Source of the DNA: an uncultured Collinsella sp.
GTDB taxonomy: Bacteria > Actinomycetota > Coriobacteriia > Coriobacteriales > Coriobacteriaceae
DNA length: 62,293 bases
Direction of reading: 5' to 3'
Assembly (NCBI GenBank): GCA_902461085.1
Contig: CABPWH010000003.1
Span: 1 to 62,293, forward strand
In this document: in pieces, positions 8,877 to 18,064 of the stretch
How positions within the stretch are numbered: position 1 is the first letter of the stretch
Layout: each line of letters opens with the position of its first letter
Notes under the pieces: generated by a model
Databases searched by the model: none
What the model was told of the DNA's origin: nothing
What the model saw: only the letters and a program-made list of their open reading frames with translations
Position numbers and translations under genes: made by a program

Positions 8877-9353
8877 ATGGCACTCAAACTCGTCGACATC
8901 GATGACCGCCTGATCCACGGTCAGGTCGCCACCACTTGGATTCCCGACTTCGGCATCGAATCGGCAATCATTGTCTCGGATAAGGTCGCCAACGACCCCG
9001 TCCAGAAGTCCGTCGCCGGCCTCGCCGCCCCCGACATCAAGGTCTCCGTCTTCGGTGTCGAGAAGTTCATTGAGGTCCTCAAGAAGACCGAGCTCAAGAA
9101 GGCCACGATGGTGCTCTTCACCAACCCCATCGACGCCCTCAGGCTGCACGAGAACGGCTTGCCGTTCGACTACCTGAACGTCTCCGGCATGCGCTTCAAC
9201 GAGCAGCGTCATCGCCTGCACAAGAACATGTCCGTCACCGCTGAGGAAAAGGCCGCCTTCGAGGAGCTCATTGGCCTCGGCGTCGACTGCTGGATGCAGA
9301 CCACCACGCGCGATTCCAAGGAGCCCGTGTCCGAGCTCCTCAAGAACTACTAA
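8877..9353 (+). CDS. PTS mannose-family EIIB
   Basis: 158 residues. The phosphorylated histidine lies in the family motif DDRLIHGQVATTW (His 15), and the remaining Rossmann-like domain is complete (FTNPIDALRL). It receives phosphate from EIIA and passes it to the incoming sugar. A strong SD (aaaaggagaac) precedes the ATG. Acts at the inner face of the membrane with EIIC/EIID. Confidence 0.93.
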   Translation: MALKLVDIDDRLIHGQVATTWIPDFGIESAIIVSDKVANDPVQKSVAGLAAPDIKVSVFGVEKFIEVLKKTELKKATMVLFTNPIDALRLHENGLPFDYLNVSGMRFNEQRHRLHKNMSVTAEEKAAFEELIGLGVDCWMQTTTRDSKEPVSELLKNY

Positions 9354-9433
9354 GTAAGTAACCATCTCCGGGCATGTGAACCCGGGGCGTGCCCATCGGA
9401 GGGAACGATGGGCGAATAGGGAAGGAGAGGCTT

Positions 9434-10243
9434 ATGCTTCAGGCACTTCTGCTCGCCATCTGGGCGGGTCTGTGCACTTGGGACCAGTTCGGTCCCCACC
9501 TGGGCTTCCGCAAGCCCCTGCTGGCATCCGTCGGCGTCGGCATCATCCTCGGTGACATGACGACCGCCATCATGATCGGCGCGACCATGGAGCTCATGTG
9601 GCTCGGCGTCAACAACATCGGCGCTTATGTTCCGCCGGATGTCATCTCCGGCACCATCGTCGGTGCCGCCCTGGGCATCATGGGTTCCACCGACACCGCC
9701 AGCGCTATCGCCCTGGAAGTCGCCATCGGCATCCCCACCGCCACCTTGGTTCAGCAGCTGAACATCTTGGTCATGACCACTAACGTCTCGCTTGTCCACG
9801 GTGCCGACAAGGCCATCGAGTCCGGTAAGTTCAACGCCGTCAACAAGTTCTTCTGGACCGGCGCCCTGTGCTTCTTCCTGACCCGCGCCGTTCCCGTCTT
9901 CATCGCCACGGGCATCGGCTCCTTCGTGATCGAGGACATCATGGCCTTCCTGCAGAACCAGGTTCCGTGGGTCCTCACCGGCTTCTCCACCGCCGGTGGC
10001 ATGATGCCCGCCGTCGGTCTGGCCATGCTCCTCACCATGATGATGAAGAAGAACATGTGGATCTTCCTGCTGCTCGGCTTTATCATGGCCGCCTTCCTCA
10101 ACGTCCCGACCGTGGGCATCGCGCTCGCCGCTTGCGCCGCCGCCGGCGTGTGGGACGTCATTACCGAGGGCCAGAAGAATCAACCCGCCCCTGCTGCCGC
10201 CTCTGCCGCCGGCTCCGATGATGACGAGGAGTACGATCTCTAA
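9434..10243 (+). CDS. PTS mannose-family EIIC (membrane)
   Basis: About 269 residues and mostly hydrophobic. It has the family N-terminus MLQALLLAIWAGLCTWDQ and the stretch MIGATMELMWLGVNNIGAY. Start ATG 9434 follows aaggagagg; the upstream in-frame ATG 9389 lacks a good SD. The C-tail is Ala/Pro-rich and acidic, like the EIIA tail. The stop overlaps the EIID start by one base (taatg), indicating translational coupling. Confidence 0.93.
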   Translation: MLQALLLAIWAGLCTWDQFGPHLGFRKPLLASVGVGIILGDMTTAIMIGATMELMWLGVNNIGAYVPPDVISGTIVGAALGIMGSTDTASAIALEVAIGIPTATLVQQLNILVMTTNVSLVHGADKAIESGKFNAVNKFFWTGALCFFLTRAVPVFIATGIGSFVIEDIMAFLQNQVPWVLTGFSTAGGMMPAVGLAMLLTMMMKKNMWIFLLLGFIMAAFLNVPTVGIALAACAAAGVWDVITEGQKNQPAPAAASAAGSDDDEEYDL

Positions 10244-11073
10244 TGGGTAAGATCTCCAACTCCACCCTGAACAAGGTCCTGCTGCGCACCCAGGGTTGCC
10301 AATTCGCGCACAACTACGAGCGCATGCAGTCGCTGTCCCTGACCTACTGCTTTGCCCCTGTCCTCGAGGAGCTCTACAAGGACGCCCCCAAGGAGGAGCG
10401 CGTTAACGCCATGAAGCGCCACCTCGAGTACTTCAACACCCACCCGCTCGCGATCCCCTTCATCCTTGGCATCACCGCCGCCCTGGAGGAGACCACGGAT
10501 GAGGATCAGAAGGACACCGTCGTCGGCATCAAGACCTCCCTCATGGGTCCCTTCGCCGGCCTTGGTGACTCCCTGCTGAACCTCACCTGGTTCCCGATCG
10601 CCGGCTCCATCGGCGCATCTATGTGCGTCGACAACGGCTCCATTGTGGGTCCGCTCGTGATGTTCTTGCTCATCAACCTGCTGTACTGGCCGCTGAAGTA
10701 CTTCGGCCTGCACAAGGGTTACGAGATGGGCATGGAGCTCGTCGAGAAGGCGGGCGTCCAGGTCTTCGACCGTCTGGGCAACCTCGCCAACGTGCTGGGC
10801 GTCATGGTCACCGGCGGCCTGATCGCCACGACCGTTAAGCTCAAGCTTGCCGTGCAGTTCGCCTTCGGTGAGGGTGACCCGCTGGTGCTCCAGGACCAGC
10901 TCGATAAGGTGTTGCCCTTCCTGCTGCCTGTCGTTCTGACTTTCATCTGCTATCGCCTGCTCAAGAAGGGCCAGGGCAAGAACTCCGCCCAGATCATCAT
11001 CGGTCTGATTGTGTTCTCCCTTGTGTTCGCCGCTATCGGTTTCTACTTCCCGGCGTTCAAGATCTTCGCCTAA
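10243..11073 (+). CDS. PTS mannose-family EIID (membrane)
   Basis: 276 residues with the EIID pattern: a cytosolic N-terminal part (RTQGCQFAHNYERMQSL), HLEYFNTHP and FILGITAALEE, then the membrane part starting GPFAGLGDSLLN. EIID occurs only in mannose-family permeases. With EIIC it makes the translocation channel. Coupled to EIIC by a one-base overlap. Confidence 0.93.
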   Translation: MGKISNSTLNKVLLRTQGCQFAHNYERMQSLSLTYCFAPVLEELYKDAPKEERVNAMKRHLEYFNTHPLAIPFILGITAALEETTDEDQKDTVVGIKTSLMGPFAGLGDSLLNLTWFPIAGSIGASMCVDNGSIVGPLVMFLLINLLYWPLKYFGLHKGYEMGMELVEKAGVQVFDRLGNLANVLGVMVTGGLIATTVKLKLAVQFAFGEGDPLVLQDQLDKVLPFLLPVVLTFICYRLLKKGQGKNSAQIIIGLIVFSLVFAAIGFYFPAFKIFA

Positions 11074-11105
11074 TCGCGAGCTTATCAAAAGGCAAATCGT
11101 TTGAT

Positions 11106-11133
11106 GCCCGCGCCCCGCATGCCGGGCGCGGGC
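11106..11133 (+). other. GC-rich stem-loop between EIID and sulfatase
   Basis: Perfect 10-bp stem GCCCGCGCCC/GGGCGCGGGC with an 8-nt loop. There is no uridine run, so partial termination or 3'-end stabilisation of the PTS mRNA is more likely than full termination. Confidence 0.6.
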
Positions 11134-11242
11134 CTCGTTGTCTCATGTGCTCTCCATCGTGCGCGATCGGGGTGCGCTCCATTATGCCCATGTGCCTTTG
11201 GCGTATCGCCATCTGGCAAATCCAACTATCGAAAGGATGCCA

Positions 11243-12739
11243 ATGAGAACCGTCCTCGTGCTCATGGATACTCTGCGTCGCGACGTCCTGTCGTGCTACA
11301 ACCCCGCAACCGACGTCCAGACCCCCAATCTCGATGCCTTTGCCGAGCGTTCCTGCGTGTTCGACAACCACTGGATCGGCTCGGCTCCCTGCATGCCTGC
11401 CCGCCGCGACATCCTCACCGGTCGCTACAACTTCCTCGAGCGCCCCTGGGGCCCCATCGAGCCCTTCGATGTGACGCTGCCGGCCTGCCTGCGCGCGAAC
11501 GGCAACTTCTGCCACATCACCACCGACCACTGCCACTACCTACGCACCGGTGGCGAGGGCTACCTCCAGGAGTTCAACACCTGGGATTACTACCGCGGCC
11601 AGGAGGGCGACCCGTGGGTCAGCCGCATCGATGAGCCGAATAACATGCCCGAGACCTTCTACGGGCGCGTGCGCGAGCAGTACCAGAAGAACCGTCAGCT
11701 CTGGCCCAACGAAGAGGACATGCCGAGCCCCAAGACCTTCCAGTCCGCCTGCGACTGGATCGACGGCAATGCTGGGGCCGACGACTTCTTCCTTATGGTT
11801 GAGGCCTTCGACCCGCACGAGCCCTTCGATGTGCCCGACAAGTACATGGAGATGTACGGCGGCACTGGCGAGCTCGACCGCGACTACTTCGAGATTCCTG
11901 AGTACAAGCGCGTCTCCGCCACCGACGTCAACAAGGGCGCGGAGGACTACCTGCAGCGCCGCTACAAGGCCCTCGTCACCATGACCGACCGCTGGTTTGG
12001 TAGGCTCATCGACAAGCTCGAGGAGCGCGGGATGCTGGACGATACCATGGTCATGGTCACCACCGACCACGGCTATTTCCTGGGCGAGCGCGACTACATG
12101 GGCAAAAACTACATGCACCTGTATAACGAGCTCGCGCATCTGCCGTTCATTGTGCACTTCCCGGGTAACGCCCGCGCCGGCGAGCATGCCCGCCAGCTCA
12201 CTCAGGCAATCGACATCATGCCCACGGTGCTTGAGGCCCACGGCTGCGAGATTCCCGCAGATGTGTGCGGCACCTCCCTCGTGCCGCTCATGACGGATGC
12301 TGACGCGCCCACGCGTGGCTACGCCCTGTACGGCGTGCACGCCATGACCGTCAACGTCACCGACGGCCGCTACACCTACTTCCGCGCGCCGGTCGCCGGC
12401 AACCAGCCGTGCTTCGAGTACACCGCACTGCCGCACACCATCCGCAAAAAGATGGGTTCGGACTGCCCGGAGGAGATTGAGTGTGGCCGCTACTTCAAAC
12501 GCACCAAGTACCCGCTGTTCAAGATCCCCTGTAAGAAGCCGGCCCAGATCGAGGGAGCCACGCCGCTCGCCGAGGTCGAGCAGACGATGCTGTTCGACCT
12601 TGAGAGTGACTACGGCCAGGTTAATAATCTCGCCGGCAAGGACGACCACGCCGAACAGCGCATGATTGACCTGCTGCTGCGCGGCCTGGAGGAGCATGAG
12701 TCCCCGGCCGAGCAAAAGGAGCGCCTGGGCTTGGCCTAA
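11243..12739 (+). CDS. Cytoplasmic type I sulfatase
   Basis: A 498-residue member of the alkaline-phosphatase-like sulfatases. The N-terminal metal site VLMDTLRRD and the formylglycine motif C-M-P-A-R (in GSAPCMPARRDILTGRY) are intact. The Cys form needs anaerobic radical-SAM maturation, and such a maturase is the next gene. A second metal motif is VTTDHGYFLGE. No signal peptide is present when started at ATG 11243 (SD gaaagga), so it should act inside the cell. With a PTS immediately upstream, the substrate is probably an imported sulfated sugar phosphate. Confidence 0.92.
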   Translation: MRTVLVLMDTLRRDVLSCYNPATDVQTPNLDAFAERSCVFDNHWIGSAPCMPARRDILTGRYNFLERPWGPIEPFDVTLPACLRANGNFCHITTDHCHYLRTGGEGYLQEFNTWDYYRGQEGDPWVSRIDEPNNMPETFYGRVREQYQKNRQLWPNEEDMPSPKTFQSACDWIDGNAGADDFFLMVEAFDPHEPFDVPDKYMEMYGGTGELDRDYFEIPEYKRVSATDVNKGAEDYLQRRYKALVTMTDRWFGRLIDKLEERGMLDDTMVMVTTDHGYFLGERDYMGKNYMHLYNELAHLPFIVHFPGNARAGEHARQLTQAIDIMPTVLEAHGCEIPADVCGTSLVPLMTDADAPTRGYALYGVHAMTVNVTDGRYTYFRAPVAGNQPCFEYTALPHTIRKKMGSDCPEEIECGRYFKRTKYPLFKIPCKKPAQIEGATPLAEVEQTMLFDLESDYGQVNNLAGKDDHAEQRMIDLLLRGLEEHESPAEQKERLGLA

Positions 12740-12759
12740 GATTCATGCGGTGATTGTGC

Positions 12760-12802
12760 GGGCCGGATGCGCCGCCTCGGGTAAGGAGGTGGTTTCCGGC
12801 CC
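12760..12802 (+). other. Stem-loop between sulfatase and maturase genes
   Basis: Eight-bp perfect stem GGGCCGGA/TCCGGCCC with a 27-nt loop containing aaggagg. Function unknown; it could sequester or present a ribosome site. Confidence 0.4.
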
Positions 12803-12843
12803 GATGAGTGAGGGCTAGCCTGTGCGAAGGGGGGGTATGTGCC

Positions 12844-13944
12844 ATGTGCGCGAAGCATATTGGCTTTTTGATAAAACCGGCATCGAGTGCTTGCAACATG
12901 CGGTGCAGGTACTGCTTTTACTGCGATGTCGCTGCTCATCGCGAGGAGCGGAGCGCCCGCGTCATGGGCGAAGACGTGGCAAGTGCCATCATCGACCGTG
13001 CACTCGCCGTGGCGAGTGATGCGCACATTTCTTTCGCCTTCCAGGGCGGCGAGCCCACCCTGGCCGGCCTTGACTTCTTCCATTCGTTCGTCGCGCGGGT
13101 GGAGGAGCGCCGTGAGAACCAGCGGGTGAGCTGGGCGTTGCAGACCAACGGCTACCTGATCGAAGAGGAATGGGCCGAGTTCTTCCGCGAGCACGGGTTC
13201 CTCATCGGAGTCTCGGTTGACGCTTATCGCGACCTGCACGATTCGATGCGTCCCGATGCGCACGGTGCCGCTACGTACGCGCGCGTCATGAGCGGCGTTC
13301 GCCTGCTGCGCGAGCGCGGCGTGGACGTCAACATACTCTCGGTCCTCACCTCGCAGATGGCGGCGCATCCACAGCGCGTCTTCTCCTTCATCAAGCAGGA
13401 GAAGATCACCCATATCCAGTTCATCCCGTGCCTGCCGGGCCTCGACGATGAGCGGGACACGTTCTCGCTCGACCCGCGTGCCTTCTCCTCGTTCTACCGC
13501 CGCTTGTTCGACTTGTGGTGGCGCGAGCTCGGTGCTGGGCGCTATGTGAGCATCTGGCTGTTCGAGAACGTCATGCAGATGGCGCTCGGGCAGTTTCCGT
13601 CGCAGTGCGGTATGCTCGGCCGCTGCGCTCCGCAGTTCGTGGTGGAAAGCGACGGTTCGGTGTATCCGTGCGACTTCTATGCGCTGGATGAGTACCGCGT
13701 GGGCGATATTCGCGTCGATTCCCTTGAGGCAATGGCGACCTGTGAGACCATGCGCATGTTTTTGAACGAGCCGCGTCGCGATTGCGCGCGGTGCGCCGAT
13801 TGCCCCTTTGAGGGCATTTGCCATCGCAACTGCAAGCGCCTGAACATCGCCTATTACGATGCGGGCTACTGCGGGCTGCGTGAGTTTTTGGAGTACGCCT
13901 ATCCCGGCCTGCAGCGCGTGGCTCGCATGTTCACGCGGCGCTGA
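12844..13944 (+). CDS. Anaerobic sulfatase-maturating radical SAM enzyme (anSME)
   Basis: A 366-residue radical SAM protein with the cluster motif C-N-M-R-C-R-Y-C near residue 20 and QGGEPTLAG. The cysteine-rich C-terminal SPASM region runs from CGMLGRC through CARCADCPFEGIC to NCKRLN. It oxidises the sulfatase active-site cysteine to formylglycine without oxygen. Start ATG 12844 is preferred (purine-rich SD of G residues just before); an in-frame GTG at 12808 exists. It sits between two Cys-type sulfatases, its evident clients. Confidence 0.93.
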   Translation: MCAKHIGFLIKPASSACNMRCRYCFYCDVAAHREERSARVMGEDVASAIIDRALAVASDAHISFAFQGGEPTLAGLDFFHSFVARVEERRENQRVSWALQTNGYLIEEEWAEFFREHGFLIGVSVDAYRDLHDSMRPDAHGAATYARVMSGVRLLRERGVDVNILSVLTSQMAAHPQRVFSFIKQEKITHIQFIPCLPGLDDERDTFSLDPRAFSSFYRRLFDLWWRELGAGRYVSIWLFENVMQMALGQFPSQCGMLGRCAPQFVVESDGSVYPCDFYALDEYRVGDIRVDSLEAMATCETMRMFLNEPRRDCARCADCPFEGICHRNCKRLNIAYYDAGYCGLREFLEYAYPGLQRVARMFTRR

Positions 13945-14045
13945 TCCTGCCCGGGTTTTGCCTCGTCGTAGTTGTGTGGGGCTCTGCGCCCCTCCCGCCT
14001 TGACCACTCAATCTTCATCCCGTTCCCGTGAGTTTGGAGTTCCCT

Positions 14046-15530
14046 ATGCCCCAGCAACCCAACGTTCTCCTTATCATGTGCGACCAGATGCGCGGCGACT
14101 GCCTGGGTATCGACGGCCATCCGGACGTGCAGACGCCCTACTTGGACACGCTCGCCGCCGACGGCATGCTGTTCGAGAACGCCTACTCCGCCTGCCCGAG
14201 TTGCATCCCGGCGCGCGCCGCCCTCTTTTGCGGCAAGACGCCCGCGGGCACGGGCCGCGTGGGTTACCAGGACGGTATCGCGTGGGAGTACGACCATATG
14301 CTCGCGCAGGAGATGCGCGACGGCGGCTACCAGACCGCCGTGGTAGGCAAGATGCACGTGCATCCGCCGCGTTTGGGCTGCGGCTTCGAGCACATGCGCC
14401 TGCATGACGGCTACATCGGCCACTACCGCAAGGCGAACCTGCCGTACTGGATGCACCAGAACGTCTCCGACGACTACATGCGCTTCCTCAAAAATGAACT
14501 GGGCGAATTCGCCGACGTGAACGGTTCGGGCGTTGAGAACAACTCCTGGATCACCCATCCCTGGGCCTACGAGGAGCGCCTGCACCCCACCAACTGGGTG
14601 GTGGACGAGTCCATCCGCTTTTTGGAGACCCGCGATCGCACGCGCCCGTTCTTCCTCATGACGAGCTTCGTGCGGCCCCACCCGCCCTTCGACGCGCCGC
14701 AGACCTACTTCGATCTGTACCGCGACATGGAGCTGCGCGCGCCTGCCGCTGGCGATTGGGATGACGCCGATGCCACCGAGCGCGATGGCATGATCTTGGA
14801 CAGCGTGCACGGCTGCCGCGACGCCGAGCTGCGCCGCGAGGCCATGGCGGGCTATTATGCCTGCATCACACATATGGACCACCAGATCGGCCGGCTCATC
14901 ACGGCGCTCGAGAACGACGAGACCTACCACGACACCGTGATCGTGTTCTGCTCCGACCACGGCGAGATGCTCTTTGACCACAGTCTCTTTCGCAAGGTGT
15001 TGCCCTACGAGGGCTCCGCGCGCATCCCCTTCATCGTGCACGTGGGCAAAAACGTCGATGTGCCGGGCGGCGAGCGCGTTCGCGGCGTGAGCGAGAGCAC
15101 GGTTGAACTCATGGACCTTATGCCCACCATCCTCGAGGCGTGCGACCTGCCCGTGCCCGAGGGCGTGGAGGGCGCCTCGCTCATGGGCGAGCTTACCGGC
15201 GCCGCGCCGCTGAACCGTGCATACCTGCACGGCGAGCACAGCGGCAGCCGCGAGCAGTCCAACCAGTGGATCGTGACCCCGCATGACAAGTACATCTGGT
15301 TCACACGGACCGGGGTGGAGCAGTATTTCGACCTGGACGCCGATCCGCGTGAGGAGCACGACCTCATCGACGCTCCGGAGCGCGCCGCGCGCATCGCCGT
15401 GCTCCGTGCCTGCCTGATTGAGGAGCTCGCTGGTCGCGAAGAGGGATATGTTCGTGACGGCGAGTTGGTGGCGGGACGTGCGCCCGCCGTTATGCTTGAG
15501 CGCCCCCGGCCCTCGCGCCTCCAACGTTAA
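14046..15530 (+). CDS. Cytoplasmic type I sulfatase
   Basis: A 494-residue sulfatase with N-terminal LLIMCDQMRGDCLG (metal Asp), the formylglycine motif C-I-P-A-R in CPSCIPARAALFCG and VVGKMHVHPP. Start ATG 14046 follows ggag at 6 nt. There is no signal peptide. It is only distantly similar to the first sulfatase, so the two probably remove sulfate from different positions or sugars. Confidence 0.92.
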   Translation: MPQQPNVLLIMCDQMRGDCLGIDGHPDVQTPYLDTLAADGMLFENAYSACPSCIPARAALFCGKTPAGTGRVGYQDGIAWEYDHMLAQEMRDGGYQTAVVGKMHVHPPRLGCGFEHMRLHDGYIGHYRKANLPYWMHQNVSDDYMRFLKNELGEFADVNGSGVENNSWITHPWAYEERLHPTNWVVDESIRFLETRDRTRPFFLMTSFVRPHPPFDAPQTYFDLYRDMELRAPAAGDWDDADATERDGMILDSVHGCRDAELRREAMAGYYACITHMDHQIGRLITALENDETYHDTVIVFCSDHGEMLFDHSLFRKVLPYEGSARIPFIVHVGKNVDVPGGERVRGVSESTVELMDLMPTILEACDLPVPEGVEGASLMGELTGAAPLNRAYLHGEHSGSREQSNQWIVTPHDKYIWFTRTGVEQYFDLDADPREEHDLIDAPERAARIAVLRACLIEELAGREEGYVRDGELVAGRAPAVMLERPRPSRLQR

Positions 15531-15545
15531 GAGAAAGGCCTATCC

Positions 15546-16157
15546 ATGGATATGAAGACGATCGGCATTGTGGTCGTAGTGGTTGCGGTCGGGTTCACCA
15601 TTTACATGGAGGTCCAAAAGCGCACAACCTTCGCCAAGCTCGAGGCGTACCTGCGCGAGGGCGACCTCAACAACTACCTCAAGGTCCTGAACCGCCCGCT
15701 CACTAGCGTGCTGTACCCCAAGTACAACGTGCTTTTCATGCGCTTGAACGCAGCTCTTGCCATGGATGACGTCGAGGCATCCGAGCGCATCATCCGCGAG
15801 ATGGGTTCGCTCAAGATGAGCGAGGAGCAGACACTCGCGCTGGCGGCAAAGGCGTTCTCCTTCTACGTGGAGATCGGGGATGAGCCCCACGCACGCGAGG
15901 TGCTCTCCTACCTCGAGGAGCACGGTGATCGCGAGGCTGCGCGTGCCGACCGTCGCACCTATGACGTCTTCCTCAAGGGCTCGTATGCCTATATCGACGA
16001 GATGGAGCGCGCGTTGTCGGAGGCGGCTGGCATGGAAGAGGCCCTGCTCTGCCAGATGCTCTCGGTTCAGTACGAGAACAAGGGTGACGAGGGGCGCGCC
16101 GCGTCCTATTGCGAGCGCGCTGAGCGGACGCTCGCAGCAGCCATGCCTGACAAGTAG
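15546..16157 (+). CDS. Membrane-anchored helical-repeat (TPR-like) protein
   Basis: 203 residues: one N-terminal membrane segment (IGIVVVVVAVGFTIYMEV) followed by an all-helical region with TPR-like spacing (ERIIREMGSLKMSEEQTLALAAKAF, broken here by residue class, then AREVLSYLEEHG). It lies 15 nt after the second sulfatase, so it is part of that operon. No enzyme motif is visible. It may scaffold a complex at the membrane; this is inference. Confidence 0.7.
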   Translation: MDMKTIGIVVVVVAVGFTIYMEVQKRTTFAKLEAYLREGDLNNYLKVLNRPLTSVLYPKYNVLFMRLNAALAMDDVEASERIIREMGSLKMSEEQTLALAAKAFSFYVEIGDEPHAREVLSYLEEHGDREAARADRRTYDVFLKGSYAYIDEMERALSEAAGMEEALLCQMLSVQYENKGDEGRAASYCERAERTLAAAMPDK

Positions 16158-16178
16158 GGAAGAGTCTAGGCGCTTCAT

Positions 16179-16428
16179 ATGCTAGCAATCGTATTCGCCA
16201 TTGCGTTTTTCGCCTCTACCATCAGTGCCATCTGCGGTGTCGGCGGGGCATCATCATTAAGCCCGTGATGGACGCCGTGGGTGTCGCCGACGTGGCGACC
16301 ATCAACTTCCTGTCCGGATGCACCGCGAGGACAACATCGGGCACTTCGCCATGAGCGTTTCCACCGCGCTGCTGCTCGACGTCGTCTACGCGTGCATCTT
16401 CAACCAGGATTACTTCGCTAACTACTAG
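16179..16428 (+). pseudogene. Broken TauE/SafE-family permease fragment
   Basis: Begins like a TauE anion exporter (MLAIVFAIAFFAS, CGVGG). A base loss near 16245 shifts the frame, after which IIKPVMDAVGV continues in another frame. A third frame then gives an unrelated tail ending YACIFNQDYFANY before a stop at 16428. The intact relative starts at 16659 with the same CGIGGGVIIKPVVDAM pattern. This is a decayed duplicate or a deletion scar. Confidence 0.75.
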
Positions 16429-16658
16429 CGGCGTGTCGAGACGGTGCGCGGGCCATTGATGGACTCGGCAGGCAGATTGGCGGGGACGCCTAGCCCTTGG
16501 CGCAACGGTGCTCCGCATGAGCGGCGTAAATAGGGACATATCGCGCAGCAGCGTTCGAGATATGTAAAAGTCCACAACCATACGCTGCGGTTTTGAATGA
16601 TACGAACGCTTGCAATTCGTTGCATAGGGTGTTGCTCGATCGATAGGAGCTTGTTCGG

Positions 16659-17456
16659 ATGGGTCCTCAATACATCTTGGTCTTCGCGGTATGCTTCCTG
16701 GCGTCGCTTCTGGGGCCGCTCTGTGGCATCGGCGGCGGCGTGATCATCAAGCCCGTGGTCGACGCGATGAACGTCATGAGCGTGAGCACGGTGAGCTTCC
16801 TCTCGAGCATGTCTGTGCTCATCATGTCGCTCTCCACGCTCGCGCAGAACGCGGCGAGCGGGCAGTCTGATATCGACGCGCGGGCGATGTCGCCCATCGC
16901 CGTCAGCTCCGCGGTGGGCGGCGTGATCGGCAAGATGTTGTTCAACCGGCTGGGGTCCGTGTTCCCCGACGCCGAGCTCGTCGGCGCGGTCCAGGCCGCC
17001 GTGCTCATCGTGCTCGCCGTCCTCGTGCTGGCCTACACGCTCAACAAGGCGCGCATCAAGGGCCTCAAGCTCGAGAATGCGTGGGCGCAGGCGCTCATAG
17101 GGTTCTGCGCCGGGGCGTGCTGGTCCTTCCTCGGCATCGGCGGCGGCCCCTTCAACCTGGCCATCCTCGTCTTCTTCTTCGCCATGGAGAGCAAGCCCGC
17201 CGCGCAGGCGTCGCTGTTCATCATCGCGTTCTCGCAGACGGCGAGCCTCATCTACACGCTGGCCACGGGCAGCGTGCCCGCGTTCCTCCCCGTGGTCCTG
17301 CTGGGCATGGCGGCGATGGCGGTGCTTGGGTCGGTCGTGGGGCGCCGCCTGCTGCGCCGGATGGACTCGGCGGCGGTCGATAAGCTCTACGTGTTCGCCC
17401 TCGTGCTCATCATCGTGATCTGCACGTACAATTTCATCCGGTTCTCGGTGCTCTAG
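16659..17456 (+). CDS. TauE/SafE (TSUP) family anion exporter
   Basis: A 265-residue integral membrane protein with about eight hydrophobic segments and the paired family motifs CGIGGGVIIKP near residue 23 and FLGIGGGPFNLA near residue 160. Members export sulfite, sulfoacetate or related anions. Directly downstream of two cytoplasmic sulfatases, it may remove released sulfur oxyanion; this is inference. SD aggag lies about 9 nt before the ATG. Confidence 0.85.
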   Translation: MGPQYILVFAVCFLASLLGPLCGIGGGVIIKPVVDAMNVMSVSTVSFLSSMSVLIMSLSTLAQNAASGQSDIDARAMSPIAVSSAVGGVIGKMLFNRLGSVFPDAELVGAVQAAVLIVLAVLVLAYTLNKARIKGLKLENAWAQALIGFCAGACWSFLGIGGGPFNLAILVFFFAMESKPAAQASLFIIAFSQTASLIYTLATGSVPAFLPVVLLGMAAMAVLGSVVGRRLLRRMDSAAVDKLYVFALVLIIVICTYNFIRFSVL

Positions 17457-17551
17457 TTCTTCGCCCCGAAACGGGATGCCGCGATAATGGAGCTGGAGCG
17501 CGGGCCTTCCTCTTCTGCCTTGAGGAGGTCGCCGTGTCCCGCTCGTCTCAT

Positions 17552-17694
17552 GAGCGCCGATGGTGTTGAAGTCCTCTTGGCAATAAGTCGCGGCAGCGTC
17601 AGCCGCCAATTCAAAAAAGCCACAGGCGGAAGGCAAACCGCTTCAAAGCAAATTCACCCTCCAACAAATAGTGGATCCCCAACAAAGTCTTTAG
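17552..17694 (+). pseudogene. 3' fragment of a phosphoglycerate-mutase-family gene
   Basis: Contains VLLAISRGSVSRQFKKA, matching the second catalytic region of the gene at 5536-6156, where the His is now Arg. After a frameshift, KFTLQQIVDPQQSL and stop match that gene's C-terminus. No start or first half is present. It joins the right copy of the 68-bp repeat. Confidence 0.85.
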
Positions 17695-17741
17695 CCTGAG
17701 CGAGCAGAGTTAAGCAGGCGTCAACGTGTCGTCTCCCAAGC
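17674..17741 (+). repeat. Right copy of the 68-bp direct repeat
   Basis: Matches 6136-6203 at 65 of 68 positions. It ends after the first five or so agaS codons; a different sequence, a perfect 10-bp hairpin (17742-17751 with 17777-17786), follows. Confidence 0.85.
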
Positions 17742-18064
17742 CCGGCAGAGCAGCAACCTTAATATATTTCGCCGCCGCTCTGCCGGCCCCAGGCGACTCC
17801 GCGCACTTTACCTGCGTAAACAATGTGAGTGAAATATGAATCTCGATGGATACGCCCGTAGCCGTGTATACTAAACAGCTGTGTGTAACCAGGGGAGTAT
17901 TCTGGCTGGACAAAATGCCTGCTTAATAGGGTTGTCAGGTAGTCCGGACGCAATACAAGGCTGGGGAGCACGTCGTGTAAGTAGTGGTCCTCTAGGGGCG
18001 TACGCTCGGTGGTGTACGCATTGTCCCAAGACCACGCGAGAGTTGGGATCATATCTTGATCAGC
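17742..18064 (+). promoter_or_regulatory. Leader region of the rplC ribosomal operon
   Basis: 323 bp without a gene. It holds a perfect 10-bp hairpin at 17742-17786, a 26-bp element at 17846-17871 ending in GTGTATAC that recurs before rplB, and a likely long 5' untranslated leader. rpsJ, which normally occupies this position, is absent in all frames. No strong Shine-Dalgarno is seen before the rplC ATG. Confidence 0.6.

Noticed and set aside
16425..17636. 403-codon minus-strand frame over tauE
   Set aside because: Antisense shadow, dominated by His/Arg/Asp/Glu; the TauE gene on the plus strand is convincing.
6136..17741. Integrase-type att sites for the 68-bp repeat
   Set aside because: No integrase, tRNA target or core crossover motif is visible, so only a direct repeat is reported.
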